Source: Drosophila persimilis (taxonomy: Eukaryota > Arthropoda > Insecta > Diptera > Drosophilidae). Taken from it: a stretch of 64,000 nt of DNA. Of the stretch, positions 23,267 through 32,336 are shown in pieces; position 1 is the first letter of the stretch; the number at the start of each line of letters is the position of its first letter. Where the stretch lies: NCBI RefSeq assembly GCF_003286085.1, contig NW_020825611.1, positions 1-64,000 of the forward strand, in the 5' to 3' direction. The notes under the pieces were generated by a model, which saw only the letters and a program-made list of their open reading frames with translations, did no database searches and was not told where the DNA came from. The translations under genes and the position numbers were made by a program.

Positions 23267-24991
23267 TTATCCGCGCGAGGGAGCGCGTGACGACGGCCGG
23301 CCACTCCTCGCGGTTGACGGGCCGCCACCGTGCGGTCCTCTCTCCCATGGCTCAGGTGAGTGGCGTTCCGCTGCCTCGTCCTTCTCCGCTTCCGCCGTTG
23401 CTCCCGCGCCGTCACCCGCTTCGCCGTCGGTCGCCGCCTCGACTACGGGTACCGCCGCTGGGCCCTCCGCCGACAGTGATGTTGTCGCGTTCGCTGTACC
23501 CTCCGTCTCGCCCTCTTCGGCCGTGGGTGCTGCCGCTGGGCCTGTCGACCCCTGTGGCCGTGCCCGCCGCCTCGGGTCCCGCTCGTCACTGGCGCGTGGT
23601 GCCTCTTCCCACAGTCGCGCCTCCCCCGGCTCTTGCCCGGGCTGCTGAGGCGCGGGCCCCGAGGCCCACGATATGTGCAGCGTTTGCACGTGCCACAACA
23701 TGCCGTCTCTTACCGCGGAGCGCACCTCCTGCGAGACGAACGGCCCAATGGCGGCTCCCTGTGGCCCGTGCCAGTGCTGCTGCTGCTGCTGACGCTGCTG
23801 CTGCGGCTGCTGCCGCGGCTGCTGATCCCCTTGGCCGCGCGCGTTGTCGTCCGGCGGCCGACTCTGGAGCGGCTCTTCCTCTGCCCCCGGTGACGGTGGG
23901 GCCTGCGGCCGTGGCTCCTCCTCGGACTCGACGTATTCAGGGGGTGGCTGCCAAAGCTCTTCCTCCTCCACCTCGGCTCGTCGTAGCCTCTCCTGCCACT
24001 CCTCTTCGGGCGACTGGACTCGGGCCGCCTTCGGCGCTGGTGGGCACTCCGCCTCCTCCTCATCGCTGGAGATCACCGCCAGCCCGCCTGCCGCGCCCTC
24101 CGCCCGCGTCGCCCTTGCCTTCTCCGCTTCCGTACGCAGACGCGCCCTCTCCTTTTGCTCCGCTGCGTTCATCTTGCTAATGCACCTCCATTGGTGCGCG
24201 ACGTCTCGTTTGTGGCGCTCCGCCTCCGCTTCTTGCGCCTCCTTCTCGGCCTCCTGCGTGGCCTTCAGCCTCTTTGCCAGCGCCAGGGCGTCCTCCCACA
24301 CACGCCGTTGCCTCCGCTCCTCCGTCGCCGCGGCCAGCGCGAACCGCCGGTGCCATTCCGCGAGGCGTCGTGCCTCAGCGGCCGCGTTGTCTTCCGTGGC
24401 GTCAGCCGGCGTTGCCTGCGGCTCCTTGACCGCGGTTTCGATCGGCGTTGGCTGCCGCTCCTCGACCTGTGGGTCTGTCGGTCGCTGATCCCTTTGCCGC
24501 GCCGTCGACCTCCCCCTTGTGCGTGCCGACGACTCCTCTTCCCTGGCCGTACGCGTCGACCGGGTGGACGCCCGCTTCGAGGCCCTCTCACTGGGCTCCT
24601 CCTTCCGCGTTGTGCGCCCCCTCCTTCCTCTCTCAGGCCGCTCCTCGCGCTTGCTGGTCCGGTGCTCCTCGCGCCTACTGGTCCGGTGCTCTTCGCGCTC
24701 GCCGGCGCGGGGCTCCTCGCGCTTGCTGGTGCGGGGCTCCTTGCGTCTGCTGGTCCGGGGCTCCTCTCGTCGGCTGGTCGGGGGCTCCTCGCGCTTCGCC
24801 TCTTGTGCGCGTTTTCTCCGCGGTGCCGGCTCCCAGCTCACCAACTCCAGATCGCTTCCTGCATCGGTGTACCCCGGCGATACCACCGGGGACATCGTCG
24901 GTCCCGTGGATCCCGCGGTCGACACCAGCGGTGAGGCCAATAGCTGCAGCTCCGGGGACCTACTCCCCCTACCTACTCGTCGGGGCAACAT
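23267..24991 (-). CDS. ORF3 of the 10.76 kb element: Arg/Glu-rich protein of unknown function
   Basis: A 574-codon open frame lies between pol-type sequence and the 3' end of the element, the position of env in related elements. From about residue 10 (SRSPELQLLASPLVS) it has a Ser/Pro/Gly region, then degenerate repeats of the REEPRTSRR type (about residues 60-120). A long charged helical stretch follows (EAEKEAQEAEAERHK, about residues 245-300), then a GGLAVISSDEEEAE acidic patch, a Gln-rich region and a Pro/Glu/Ala-rich tail. There is no signal peptide, transmembrane segment or fusion-type motif, so an envelope role is not supported. The native start is lost here: the first ATG lies in adjoining LTR DNA. 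The other copy suggests MGDMQRAS. Confidence 0.55.
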   Translation of the reverse strand: MLPRRVGRGSRSPELQLLASPLVSTAGSTGPTMSPVVSPGYTDAGSDLELVSWEPAPRRKRAQEAKREEPPTSRREEPRTSRRKEPRTSKREEPRAGEREEHRTSRREEHRTSKREERPERGRRGRTTRKEEPSERASKRASTRSTRTAREEESSARTRGRSTARQRDQRPTDPQVEERQPTPIETAVKEPQATPADATEDNAAAEARRLAEWHRRFALAAATEERRQRRVWEDALALAKRLKATQEAEKEAQEAEAERHKRDVAHQWRCISKMNAAEQKERARLRTEAEKARATRAEGAAGGLAVISSDEEEAECPPAPKAARVQSPEEEWQERLRRAEVEEEELWQPPPEYVESEEEPRPQAPPSPGAEEEPLQSRPPDDNARGQGDQQPRQQPQQQRQQQQQHWHGPQGAAIGPFVSQEVRSAVRDGMLWHVQTLHISWASGPAPQQPGQEPGEARLWEEAPRASDERDPRRRARPQGSTGPAAAPTAEEGETEGTANATTSLSAEGPAAVPVVEAATDGEAGDGAGATAEAEKDEAAERHSPEPWERGPHGGGPSTARSGRPSSRAPSRG

Positions 24992-25068
24992 ATAAATATT
25001 GTTGCAGCGAGCCTACCGACCGCTGAGCCAGCCCAGCTGCATCAGACGGAGAAGAACGGTTCGTTACA
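24977..25068 (+). repeat. LTR fragment A (terminal part of LTR, plus orientation)
   Basis: TCGTCGGGGCAACATATAAA to GGTTCGTTACA is the last 92 bp of the LTR, now in plus orientation and followed by AC and the tRNA-derived segment. In an intact LTR it directly follows fragment B (25148-25238). Confidence 0.9.
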
Positions 25069-25070
25069 AC

Positions 25071-25146
25071 TGGCGCCCAACGTGGGGCACGAACCCACGA
25101 CCCTGAGATTAAGAGTCTCATGCTCTACCGACTGAGCTAGCCGGGC
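25071..25146 (-). tRNA. tRNA-Lys(CTT)-derived sequence with CCA, copied from a retroelement primer (not a tRNA gene)
   Basis: On the minus strand this is a complete 73-nt tRNA body starting GCCCGGCTAGCTCAG, with anticodon CTT in CTCTTAA, followed by an encoded CCA that touches the LTR end via two bases. All four stems pair. Compared from memory with animal tRNA-Lys(CTT), the only difference is at position 58: TTCGTGC in place of TTCGAGC. A58 is m1A in the mature tRNA, a known block to reverse transcription and a site of misincorporation when read through. Encoded CCA, position beside the LTR and the changed B box all argue against a working gene. Confidence 0.85.
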
Positions 25147-25147
25147 T

Positions 25148-25238
25148 GGAATCCGCGTAGCGTAAGATAGACTTAAGATACCAATAAAGCATTTTAACAT
25201 ACCAGTACAAGACACAACCCGTGCCTTCTTACTTGTCG
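25148..25238 (+). repeat. LTR fragment B (plus orientation)
   Basis: GGAATCCGCGTAGCGTAAG to CTTCTTACTTGTCG corresponds to the LTR stretch just upstream of fragment A, including the AATAAAG signal. Order in this locus is A, tRNA, B, a circular permutation of the normal B, A, tRNA. Confidence 0.85.
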
Positions 25239-25242
25239 GGAG

Positions 25243-25515
25243 GGAGACAAGGTATGGGCCAAGCAAAACCATCTATCCAACGCGGCCGAAGGGTTTGCGG
25301 CAAAACTGGCCCCGAAATACGACGGTCCCTACACCATAGTGGATTTCGTGTCCCCGGTCATTTGTAAATTGAAGAAGGACAGCGAGAAACGGACGCGGAC
25401 CGCCCATATAGGGGACCTGAAGCCACAACCCGGGGAAGGAACCCCTGAAACAGGCCCTGGAACCGAAGCGTAGACGACGCACAAGGAGGGGCAACGAGCA
25501 AGGCATACGGAGAGG
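25243..25515 (+). pseudogene. Duplicate of pol C-terminus placed before gag
   Basis: It matches 29589-29861 with only a few changes, same orientation, ending shortly after the pol stop (25470-25472). It encodes DKVWAKQ... and GPYTIVDFVSPVICKL, the C-terminal domain after integrase. It replaces the leader and N-terminal part of gag, so this is a rearranged copy rather than a functional gene. Confidence 0.85.
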
Positions 25516-26723
25516 AACCGGAGTATGCGGACGCGCTCGAGGCCTGGGAGATGAAGGCGGGAGGAGCCGTGACCGCGGCCCAGATGGAGAACGGGGCGGA
25601 TCCATACGAGCGCCTGACGCTGCCGGCGAGTGCGGAGCAAGTAACGCTGCGGAGACGGCCGTCCGAGACCCAAGAGGAGCTCATCGCGAGCCTGGCGGTC
25701 CCGGTGAAAAGCCGGTCGCCTAGCCGACCGCGGGCAGAGAGTGGGGAGAGGCCCACCCGGCCAGCACAGTCGGAGCAAGGGAGCGCGAGAAACCCACAGA
25801 GGGAGGAAGAAGGGAGAGCAGGAGAGGATCATCAACGGGGACTCGAAGAACAAACCACGAGACCGTCCAGTTCGAGTTTTGCCCACGTCGCCAAGCAGGT
25901 CAGGGAGTGGTCGTTTCGGTTCGACGGAACGGCGAAACCACTCGAGTTCCTGGAACAGATCGAGTGGTCAGCCGACATGTACGGGTTGGAGTTGAATTTA
26001 ATTCCGCGAGCCATGCCTGAGCTGCTAAAGGGTCGGCCGCTCATGTGGTTTGTAGCCAACAACAGGCAGTGGCAGACATGGAACGCATTTGCGCGTAGCT
26101 TCCAAGCATACTTCCTGCCGAGGGGGTATTTTGAAAAATTACTCCAGGAGGTGAGGTTGAGGAAGCAAAGATGGGGAGAGCCATTCAAGGACTACATGGT
26201 GGAGATGCAGACCCTCATGCGGCCACTAAAATGCACGCCCGAAGAGCAGTTGGAGCTCATTAGAGACAACAGCATGCCAGATTTGAGGGTGTTCATCCGG
26301 CCACATAGGTGCAGAGACCTGGACCACATGATGACGCTGGCCGACGAGTTTGAGGCTCTGGAGAGGGATCGGCTGGAGTTCCAACGAGAGTGTCCGGCGA
26401 GCAAAGCAAAAGCAAATAATCCGTTAGCCCGTCCGACAGTAACGGAGATATGTCGCCGCTGCCAGGGCGAAACGGCAGCCAGCTCTGATTCGACAGGGGA
26501 AAAAAGGCCGGTCCCAACGCGGCGGGACGACCAAACGAACACGAACATAGAGGCGGGGTTCGTGAAAAACCCAGCCCAGGCGTGTCGACGATGCGGGAGT
26601 GACCGCCATTGGGCACAAGCATGCAATGGCCGACCTATAACATTCTGCTGGAGGTGCGGCAAGGTAGGGGCCCCGACATGGCAGTGCTGCCCGAAAGCGG
26701 GAAAAGCCCCCCAAAGCTCGTAG
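25516..26723 (+). pseudogene. Gag (N-terminally truncated)
   Basis: The frame runs through ATG 25551 but coding-like sequence in the same frame continues upstream (EYADALEAWE) to the junction at 25516, so the true N-terminus is missing. The capsid-type region has WSFRFDGTAKPLEFLEQIEW and WNAFARSFQAYFLPRGY (about 25905-26130). The C-terminus has CRRCGSDRHWAQAC, a standard CCHC knuckle, and CWRCGKVGAPTWQC, in which the His is replaced. It ends at TAG 26721-26723 and overlaps pol by 115 nt; the ORFs are linked by a GGGAAAA heptamer. Confidence 0.8.
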
Positions 26724-29700
26724 GAGAACTCATGGAGGAGGATGTCCAGCTGTCGGCGGTGGTGAGGATCGCGGGCAGCAATTGGAAAGCAACGGTCGAT
26801 ACCGGGGCGACAAGCAGTTTTATCAGCTGCGAGGCGGCGAGTAGACTGGGGGAAGAGAGGCGACAGAAAGAAACGAGGAAGCTGGTGCGGCTGGCTGACG
26901 GACGCAGCCGGGAAATCAATTCCCAGATCGAGGTGGAGTTGGCCTTCGGGGACAAGATCGTTACAATCCCGTTTCTCGTGATGCCCGGAGTAATAGATGA
27001 GCTGGTCCTGGGATGGGATTTCCTCGCCGCGGTCGGAGCAGAGGTGACCTGTGCGGGACACAGGGTTGTGATCCCTGCGAGAGGCCACCGCCAGGGGCGG
27101 TTGGAGGAGAAGTTGTCAGTGGCGGTGGTAGCGAACACGGAAGGGTCTGTCGGGCCCGCATCCGACGGAACGCGAGCGGAGGAGGGATCGGTGGAAGACT
27201 TCCTGGAAAAGGAGTTGGAAGAGTTCCGAGAACTGAAGTGGTTGTCGAACATAGCTACACACACGATCACGATGAGTGATGCCCAGCCGGTCAAGCAGCG
27301 TTACTATTCTAAAAATCCCAAGATGCAAGCCGAAATCAACCAACAGGTTGACGAACTGCTGGCAAGAGGGTGCATTGAGCGATCGAAGAGTCCGTACAGT
27401 TCACCCATCGTGATGGTCAAAAAGAAGACGGGAAAGTGGAGATTATGCGTGGACTTCAGACAGATAAACGCAAAGTCCATCAAGGATGCATACCCCATGC
27501 CAAGGATAGACTATATTTTGGACCAGCTCAGGGAGGCACGGTTCATTAGTAGCTTAGACTTAAAGGACGGATATTGGCAGATACCACTGGAGGTAGGCAG
27601 TAGAAAATTCACCGCGTTCACGGTGCCCGGCAAAGGGCTGTTCCAGTGGAAGGTGATGCCATTCGGACTCCACTCAGCCTCGGCTACGTTCCAGAGGGCA
27701 TTGGATCAGGTGATAGGCCCCGAGATGATGCCACACGCGTTTGCGTACCAAGACATCATTGTCATCGGCCGTACCGAGGAGGAGCACAAGCGCAACCTCG
27801 AAGAAGTTTTTCGGCGGTTGAAGAACGCAAACTTGCGCCTAAATGTGGACAAGTGTCAATTTTTTAGGAAGGAGCTACGATACTTGGGGCATTTGGTAAC
27901 GGGAGACGGAATCTGCACCGATCCCGAGAAAGTGGCGGCCATTAAGGAGTTGCAGCCGCCAGCAAGTGTCAAAGAGCTACGACAATACTTGGGCGTGGCC
28001 TCCTGGTACAGGCGGTTCGTAAAAGGATTCGCCACGTTGGTGCAGCCCCTCAGCACTTTGCTGAAGAAGAAGGCCAAGTGGGAATGGTCAACGGAGCAGC
28101 AACAAGCGTTCGAGGACGTAAAAAGTCGGCTGACAGCAGACCCAGTGTTGGCATGCCCAGATTTCTCAAAGAAATTCGTGCTCCAGACGGACGCCAGCGA
28201 CTACGGACTGGGGGCGATCCTGACGCAAGAGACGGAGAAGGGCGAAAGGGTCATCTCATACGCCAGTAGGACCCTGAACAGCGCGGAAAAGAACTATTCG
28301 GCGACCGAAAAGGAGTGTCTGGCCATTGTATGGGCTATAAGAAAGCTAAAGCCCTATCTGGAGGGATACCATTTCAAGGTGGTCACAGACCACATGGCGT
28401 TGAAATGGTTGAACAGCATCGAGAGCCCAACAGGGAGGATCGCCAGGTGGGCGCTGGAGCTACAACAATACGACTTCGAAGTGGCATACAGGAAAGGGCA
28501 GCTGAACGTAGTGGCGGACGCACTGTCCCGACAGCCATTGGCGGAGCGATGCCTGAGAACCACCGAGGAGGATGCAGAGAAGGGACACGAACCGGAGGCA
28601 GAGTGCGGATGGATTAAAAAGGTTAAAGAGAGGATGAGGACGGAACCTAGGAAATATCCGGATTACGTCGAGGAAGCAGGCCGGGTATACCGGCACATCC
28701 CGCACCGAGCGGGAGAAGAGGAAATAGCATCATGGAAGTTATGCGTTCCAAAGGGTCTAAGAGAGAGAGTCATAAGAGAGAATCACGACTCGCCGGAGGC
28801 GGGGCACGCGGGCGGCAGAAGGACGATGGCCAGAGTAGCCGCCCGGTACTACTGGCCGGGGATGCATCGAGATGTGAGGACATACGTGAGGAGGTGTGAA
28901 ATCTGCCTACGCTACAAACCAAGTCAACTGCAGGCGGCCGGAAAAATGCTGACACGAGTGCCAGACGAGCCGTGGGCAACGGTGTGCCCGCTGCCCAGGT
29001 CAAAGCATGGGAATGCCATGTTATTGGTGATGGTGGATCGGTTCTCGAAATGGACCGAGTTGGTCCCCATGAGAAAGGCCACGGCGGAAGCACTAACGAA
29101 AGCGTTTGACGTTTGGCGTGCCGAAGGTGGTGATCACAGATAATGGCGTCCAGTTCACCAGTAGAGCGTTTAAGAGGTTTTTGGAGCAGATGGGCGTACG
29201 GCATCAGTTCACGGCCCCGTACACGCCGCAGGAGAACCCGACGGAGCGAACTAACCGGACGGTGAAAACTATGATAGCTCAGTTCACCGAAGGGAACCAG
29301 AGGAACTGGGATGAGAAATGGCCAGAGATAATGCTGGCCGTAAATTCAGGGGTGTCCGAATCCACCGGGTACGCGCCGGCGTTTGTGGTACAAGGGAGAG
29401 AGCCGAGGCTACCAAAGGCTCTATACGATGACGAAGCGCTGGGCACAGGACAGGGCACGCTCAATCCGGACGAGAACGCTGCCAAGTTGAGAGAGGTATT
29501 TCAACTGGTGAGGCGGAATCTCGAAAGAGCGGCGCAGGACCAGGCGAGGTATTATAACCTGAGGAGGAGAGCGTGGAAACCCACGATTGGAGACAAGGTA
29601 TGGGCCAAGCAACACCATCTATCCAACGCGGCCGAAGGGTTTGCGGCAAAACTGGCCCCGAAATACGACGGTCCCTACACCATAGTGGATTTCGTGTCCC

Positions 29701-29819
29701 CGGTCATTTGTAAATTGAAGAAGGACAGCGAGAAACGGATGCGGACCGCCCATATAGGGGACCTGAAGCCACAACCCGGGGAAGGAACCCCTGAAACAGG
29801 CCCTGGAACCGAAGCGTAG
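26609..29819 (+). pseudogene. Pol: protease, RT, RNase H, integrase
   Basis: The -1 frame relative to gag carries protease VDTGATSSFI (about 26797), RT with LCVDFRQINAKS (about 27446) and MPFGLHSASATFQ (about 27658), then RNase H with LQTDASDYGLGAIL (about 28183) and VTDHMALKWL. Integrase follows with the zinc region GHAGGRRT and CEICLRYK, then ITDNGVQFTS (about 29134). Catalytic residues are damaged. The RT box reads AYQDIIVIG (about 27747), one Asp short of YxDD. The integrase core lacks the segment with the first Asp (WATVCPLPRS, about 28974). A frame break near 29110-29140 separates the rest. It ends with the GPYTIVDF domain and stops at 29817-29819. Confidence 0.85.
26699..26705 (+). promoter_or_regulatory. 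Candidate -1 ribosomal frameshift site GGGAAAA
   Basis: The heptamer is in the X XXY YYZ register of gag (G GGA AAA), 18 nt before the gag stop. Slipping -1 here enters the frame that continues as SPPKLVGE into protease. A downstream RNA structure was not tested. Confidence 0.65.
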
Positions 29820-30671
29820 ACGACGCACAAGGAGGGGCAACGAGCAAGGCATACGGAGAGGGATGGACGAGCACGAAAGACAGAAACTAGCGGCAGGGGC
29901 GGAGAGGAGAGTCCCAACTGGATGCCACGCAGGACAAGGTCGTACAGGATGAGCCTACAACTAAGGTTCGGTAAAACTCAGAACCACGCGTGTCACGCAG
30001 GACAGGAATCGCTCACAAGGGAGGAGCGGGCGGCCCAACTAGATGCCACGCAGGACAAGGCCATACAGGATACTCTTACAACTAAGGTTCAGTAAAACTA
30101 AGCTGCAGACGGCGGCCGGCGGACCAATGAAGCTGGACCTACAAGAAAAAAAAAGGAGGATTAGCTCGTCAGCCAATAGGAAGGGAGCAAAGGCAAAAAG
30201 GGTAGAAGATACCCGGGTTGCCACTAGCCCAGGGGGGGGGGGGGCGCGTTGCGTGGTGTGCCGCCGGCCGCGGGGGCACCCGAGAAGGGGTTCCGAGATG
30301 AGCAGAAGTCCGGGTCCGGGTCCAGGACATCGAAGCCAGCTGCTAACGTCGGGGATGGCGGGACAAAAGCGGATGCCGCCCGTGCGCGGTCTACCGGCTG
30401 GGGAATCGGATGATCCCTGGGTCCGAGGCGCTGCACGGGGGTGACATCCGCGTCTAAGCCGATCCAGAGACGGGCGGAGCTGGCCACGGGGGGCGGGCCG
30501 ATGTTGGCAGCACGGGCGAAAGGTCGGAGGACCTGTTGATCACGGGCTGGAAGATCGGTCAGCACCCTGGATCGGAACCCAAGGACGGGCTGTGTAACGT
30601 GTAATATGCAGCATCATTTAATAAGATACTTGACGGAGCAGCGAAAATGGATTCGCCGCGGGTATCCGGCC
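29820..30671 (+). other. Pol-ORF3 intergenic region with ~121 bp imperfect tandem repeat
   Basis: Two units starting CAACT(G/A)GATGCCACGCAGG lie at about 29917 and 30038, each ending AAGGTTC(G/A)GTAAAACT. A G13 run is at 30231-30243. No ORF with recognisable domains is present. It could hold splice or internal-initiation signals for ORF3, which cannot be judged by eye. Confidence 0.5.
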
Positions 30672-31222
30672 ATGGGTGACATGCAAAGGGCGAGCAGGAG
30701 TAGGTCCCCGGAGCTGCAGCTATTGGCCTCACCGCTGGTGTCGACCGCGGGATCCACGGGACCGACGATGTCCCCGGTGGTATCGCCGGGGTACACCGAT
30801 GCAGGAAGCGATCTGGAGTTGGTGAGCTGGGAGCCGGCACCGCGGAGAAAACGCGCACAAGAGGCGAAGCGCGAGGAGCCCCCGACCAGCCGACGAGAGG
30901 AGCCCCGGACCAGCAGACGCAAGGAGCCCCGCACCAGCAAGCGCGAGGAGCCCCACGCCGGCGAGCGCGAAGAGCACCGGACCAGTAGGCGCGAGGAGCA
31001 CCGGACCAGCAGACGCGAGGAGCCTCGCATCAGCAAGCGCGAGGAGCCCCACACCGGCAAGCGCGAGGAGCCCCGGACCAGCAAGCGCGAGGAGCGGCCT
31101 GAGAGAGGAAGGAGGGGGCGCACAACGCGGAAGGAGGAGCCCAGTGAGAGGGCCTCGAAGCGGGCGTCCACCCGGTCGACGCGTACGGCCAGGGAAGAGG
31201 AGTCGTCGGCACGCACAAGGGG
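30672..31222 (+). pseudogene. ORF3 5' part, inverted second copy
   Basis: ATG 30672 begins MGDMQRASRSRSPELQ and matches the minus-strand ORF3 from its SRSPELQ onward, but with extra REEPRTSKR-type units (about 31030-31095). It ends at 31222, where a shared run of four C/G bases joins it to the primer-binding region, truncating it after about 183 codons. This start codon, missing from the other copy, is the best estimate of the native ORF3 start. Confidence 0.8.
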
Positions 31223-31223
31223 C

Positions 31224-31241
31224 ACCCCACATTGGGCGCCA
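31224..31241 (-). other. Primer-binding site, tRNA-Lys type
   Basis: The minus strand reads TGGCGCCCAATGTGGGGT two bases after the LTR end, complementary to the 3' end of tRNA-Lys(CTT) with two G-T wobble positions. The tRNA-derived copy at 25071 has the unmodified complement (C at both). Confidence 0.85.
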
Positions 31242-31243
31242 GT

Positions 31244-32200
31244 TGTAACGAACCGTTCTTCTCCGTCTGATGCAGCTGGGCTGGCTCAGCGGTCGGTAGG
31301 CTCGCTGCAACAATATTTATATGTTGCCCCGACGACAAGTAAGAAGGCACGGGTTGTGTCTTGTACTGGTATGTTAAAATGCTTTATTGGTATCTTAAGT
31401 CTATCTTACGCTACGCGGATTCCGGCGCTGGATCTCCTCCCGACTCTCCTCTGTGGTCCGATGAGCGCGTTGCTCCCTGGGCCCCCCACGGCGTCGCCAA
31501 GCGTGGCACCGCCGGCTCTACTGACTGGGGCTAGCGATTCTTGGCACGGGGCCCAAATCCACCTCTCAGTCAGGCGCCTGACGCGTTCGCTCTCACTCGA
31601 CTCACTTGGCTTTTCGGCCCGAGGGTGCCTCACTCCTGAAGGGATGCGCTTCAAGCGGGGCGCCGTTGGTTCAAGGGATTTGAGTCTTTGGCTCTTGGCT
31701 GCACGCTCGAGTCCGCCTCTTAATCCTCACACAACGCGTTCGCTTTCTACGGTTCTCTTCCCTTTGCTTGGTTTCACTTTCGTGGCTCACTATTCACTTC
31801 ACTCTTGTTGGCTCCGTCTGTGGACTGTCCTCTTTTCTGGTCGCGGCCCTCCTCTTATAGGCTCGCTTCTGCGTCGGCGCCGCCGATGCCGCCTGGCGCT
31901 AACGGCGCTTTCCGCCATGCGGTGCCCGTATTTTTCCATCGGCGTTCCTTCATTCCCTTGTCGCTTTCCAACGGGACCTGGCTGGTGGCGTGATCTCATG
32001 ACCATATTTGGTCATGCGCTGGGCCACTGCCGGCCCGATCCCGTCATCCCGCTGCTCTCTCTCCAGGGGTCCTCCCCTCTCATCTTGGGACCCCGGGAGA
32101 GCTCTCCTCGGGAATTCGCCGCCTCCGGATATCCCCGGATAACGGTCGTTAGCGCTTAACCCTATACTGCCCCCTATGTGTGGGAATACCTTTCCTCACA
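31244..32200 (-). repeat. 5' LTR (957 bp) of the 10.76 kb element
   Basis: It has the same termini as the 21445-22464 LTR and differs from it at roughly eight to ten scattered bases plus two length changes, which suggests a fairly young insertion. Confidence 0.9.
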
Positions 32201-32204
32201 ATAT

Positions 32205-32336
32205 GAAGAGAAGTCGAGAAAAATCTATGAAAACGAACGCACGCACTCCTTTTTTTTTCGTCGTCGAAAAATACAAATTTGCAGTCACCCAAGTTTTTCG
32301 GTCTCTTTATTTTAGAAAAACTATTCTAAATTTTCA
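32205..32336 (+). mobile_element. BEL/Pao 3' LTR, right part
   Basis: It resumes at GAAGAGAAGTCGAG after the TSD and ends AAATTTTCA at 32336, matching 61488-61619. Confidence 0.9.

Larger units (their letters stand above)
21445..32200 (-). mobile_element. Ty3/gypsy element with tRNA-Lys primer site, rearranged interior, TSD ATAT
   Basis: Both ends carry the same LTR, bounded by ATAT (21441-21444 and 32201-32204); the empty site is visible at 61312-61619. Minus-strand signals are consistent: 5' LTR 32200-31244, a tRNA-Lys type PBS at 31241-31224, and a purine-rich PPT next to the 3' LTR 22464-21445. The central 6.2 kb (about 24977-31222) is inverted relative to these signals: it carries gag and pol on the plus strand. 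Large LTR and tRNA-Lys priming recall the Osvaldo/Ulysses group, a tentative placement. Confidence 0.85.

Noticed and set aside
23101-24180. 359-codon plus-strand ORF opposite ORF3
   Set aside because: Pro/Ala/Arg/Leu-rich shadow of a GC-rich antisense frame.
25071-25146. Functional nuclear tRNA-Lys gene on the minus strand
   Set aside because: CCA is encoded, it joins an LTR end at the primer-binding position, and the B box is altered at position 58; these fit a reverse-transcribed primer.
24977-31222. Two independent gypsy elements inserted into each other
   Set aside because: No second TSD or complete LTR pair delimits the inner block, and its LTR fragments, ORF3 and PBS type are those of the outer element.
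30606-32159. 517-codon plus-strand ORF as one protein
   Set aside because: Only 30672-31222 is ORF3; the rest reads through the PBS and antisense LTR by chance.
21445-32200. Classical autointegration product
   Set aside because: Autointegration joins LTR termini to internal sites; the right junction here is between PBS-adjacent DNA and ORF3, not at an LTR CA end.
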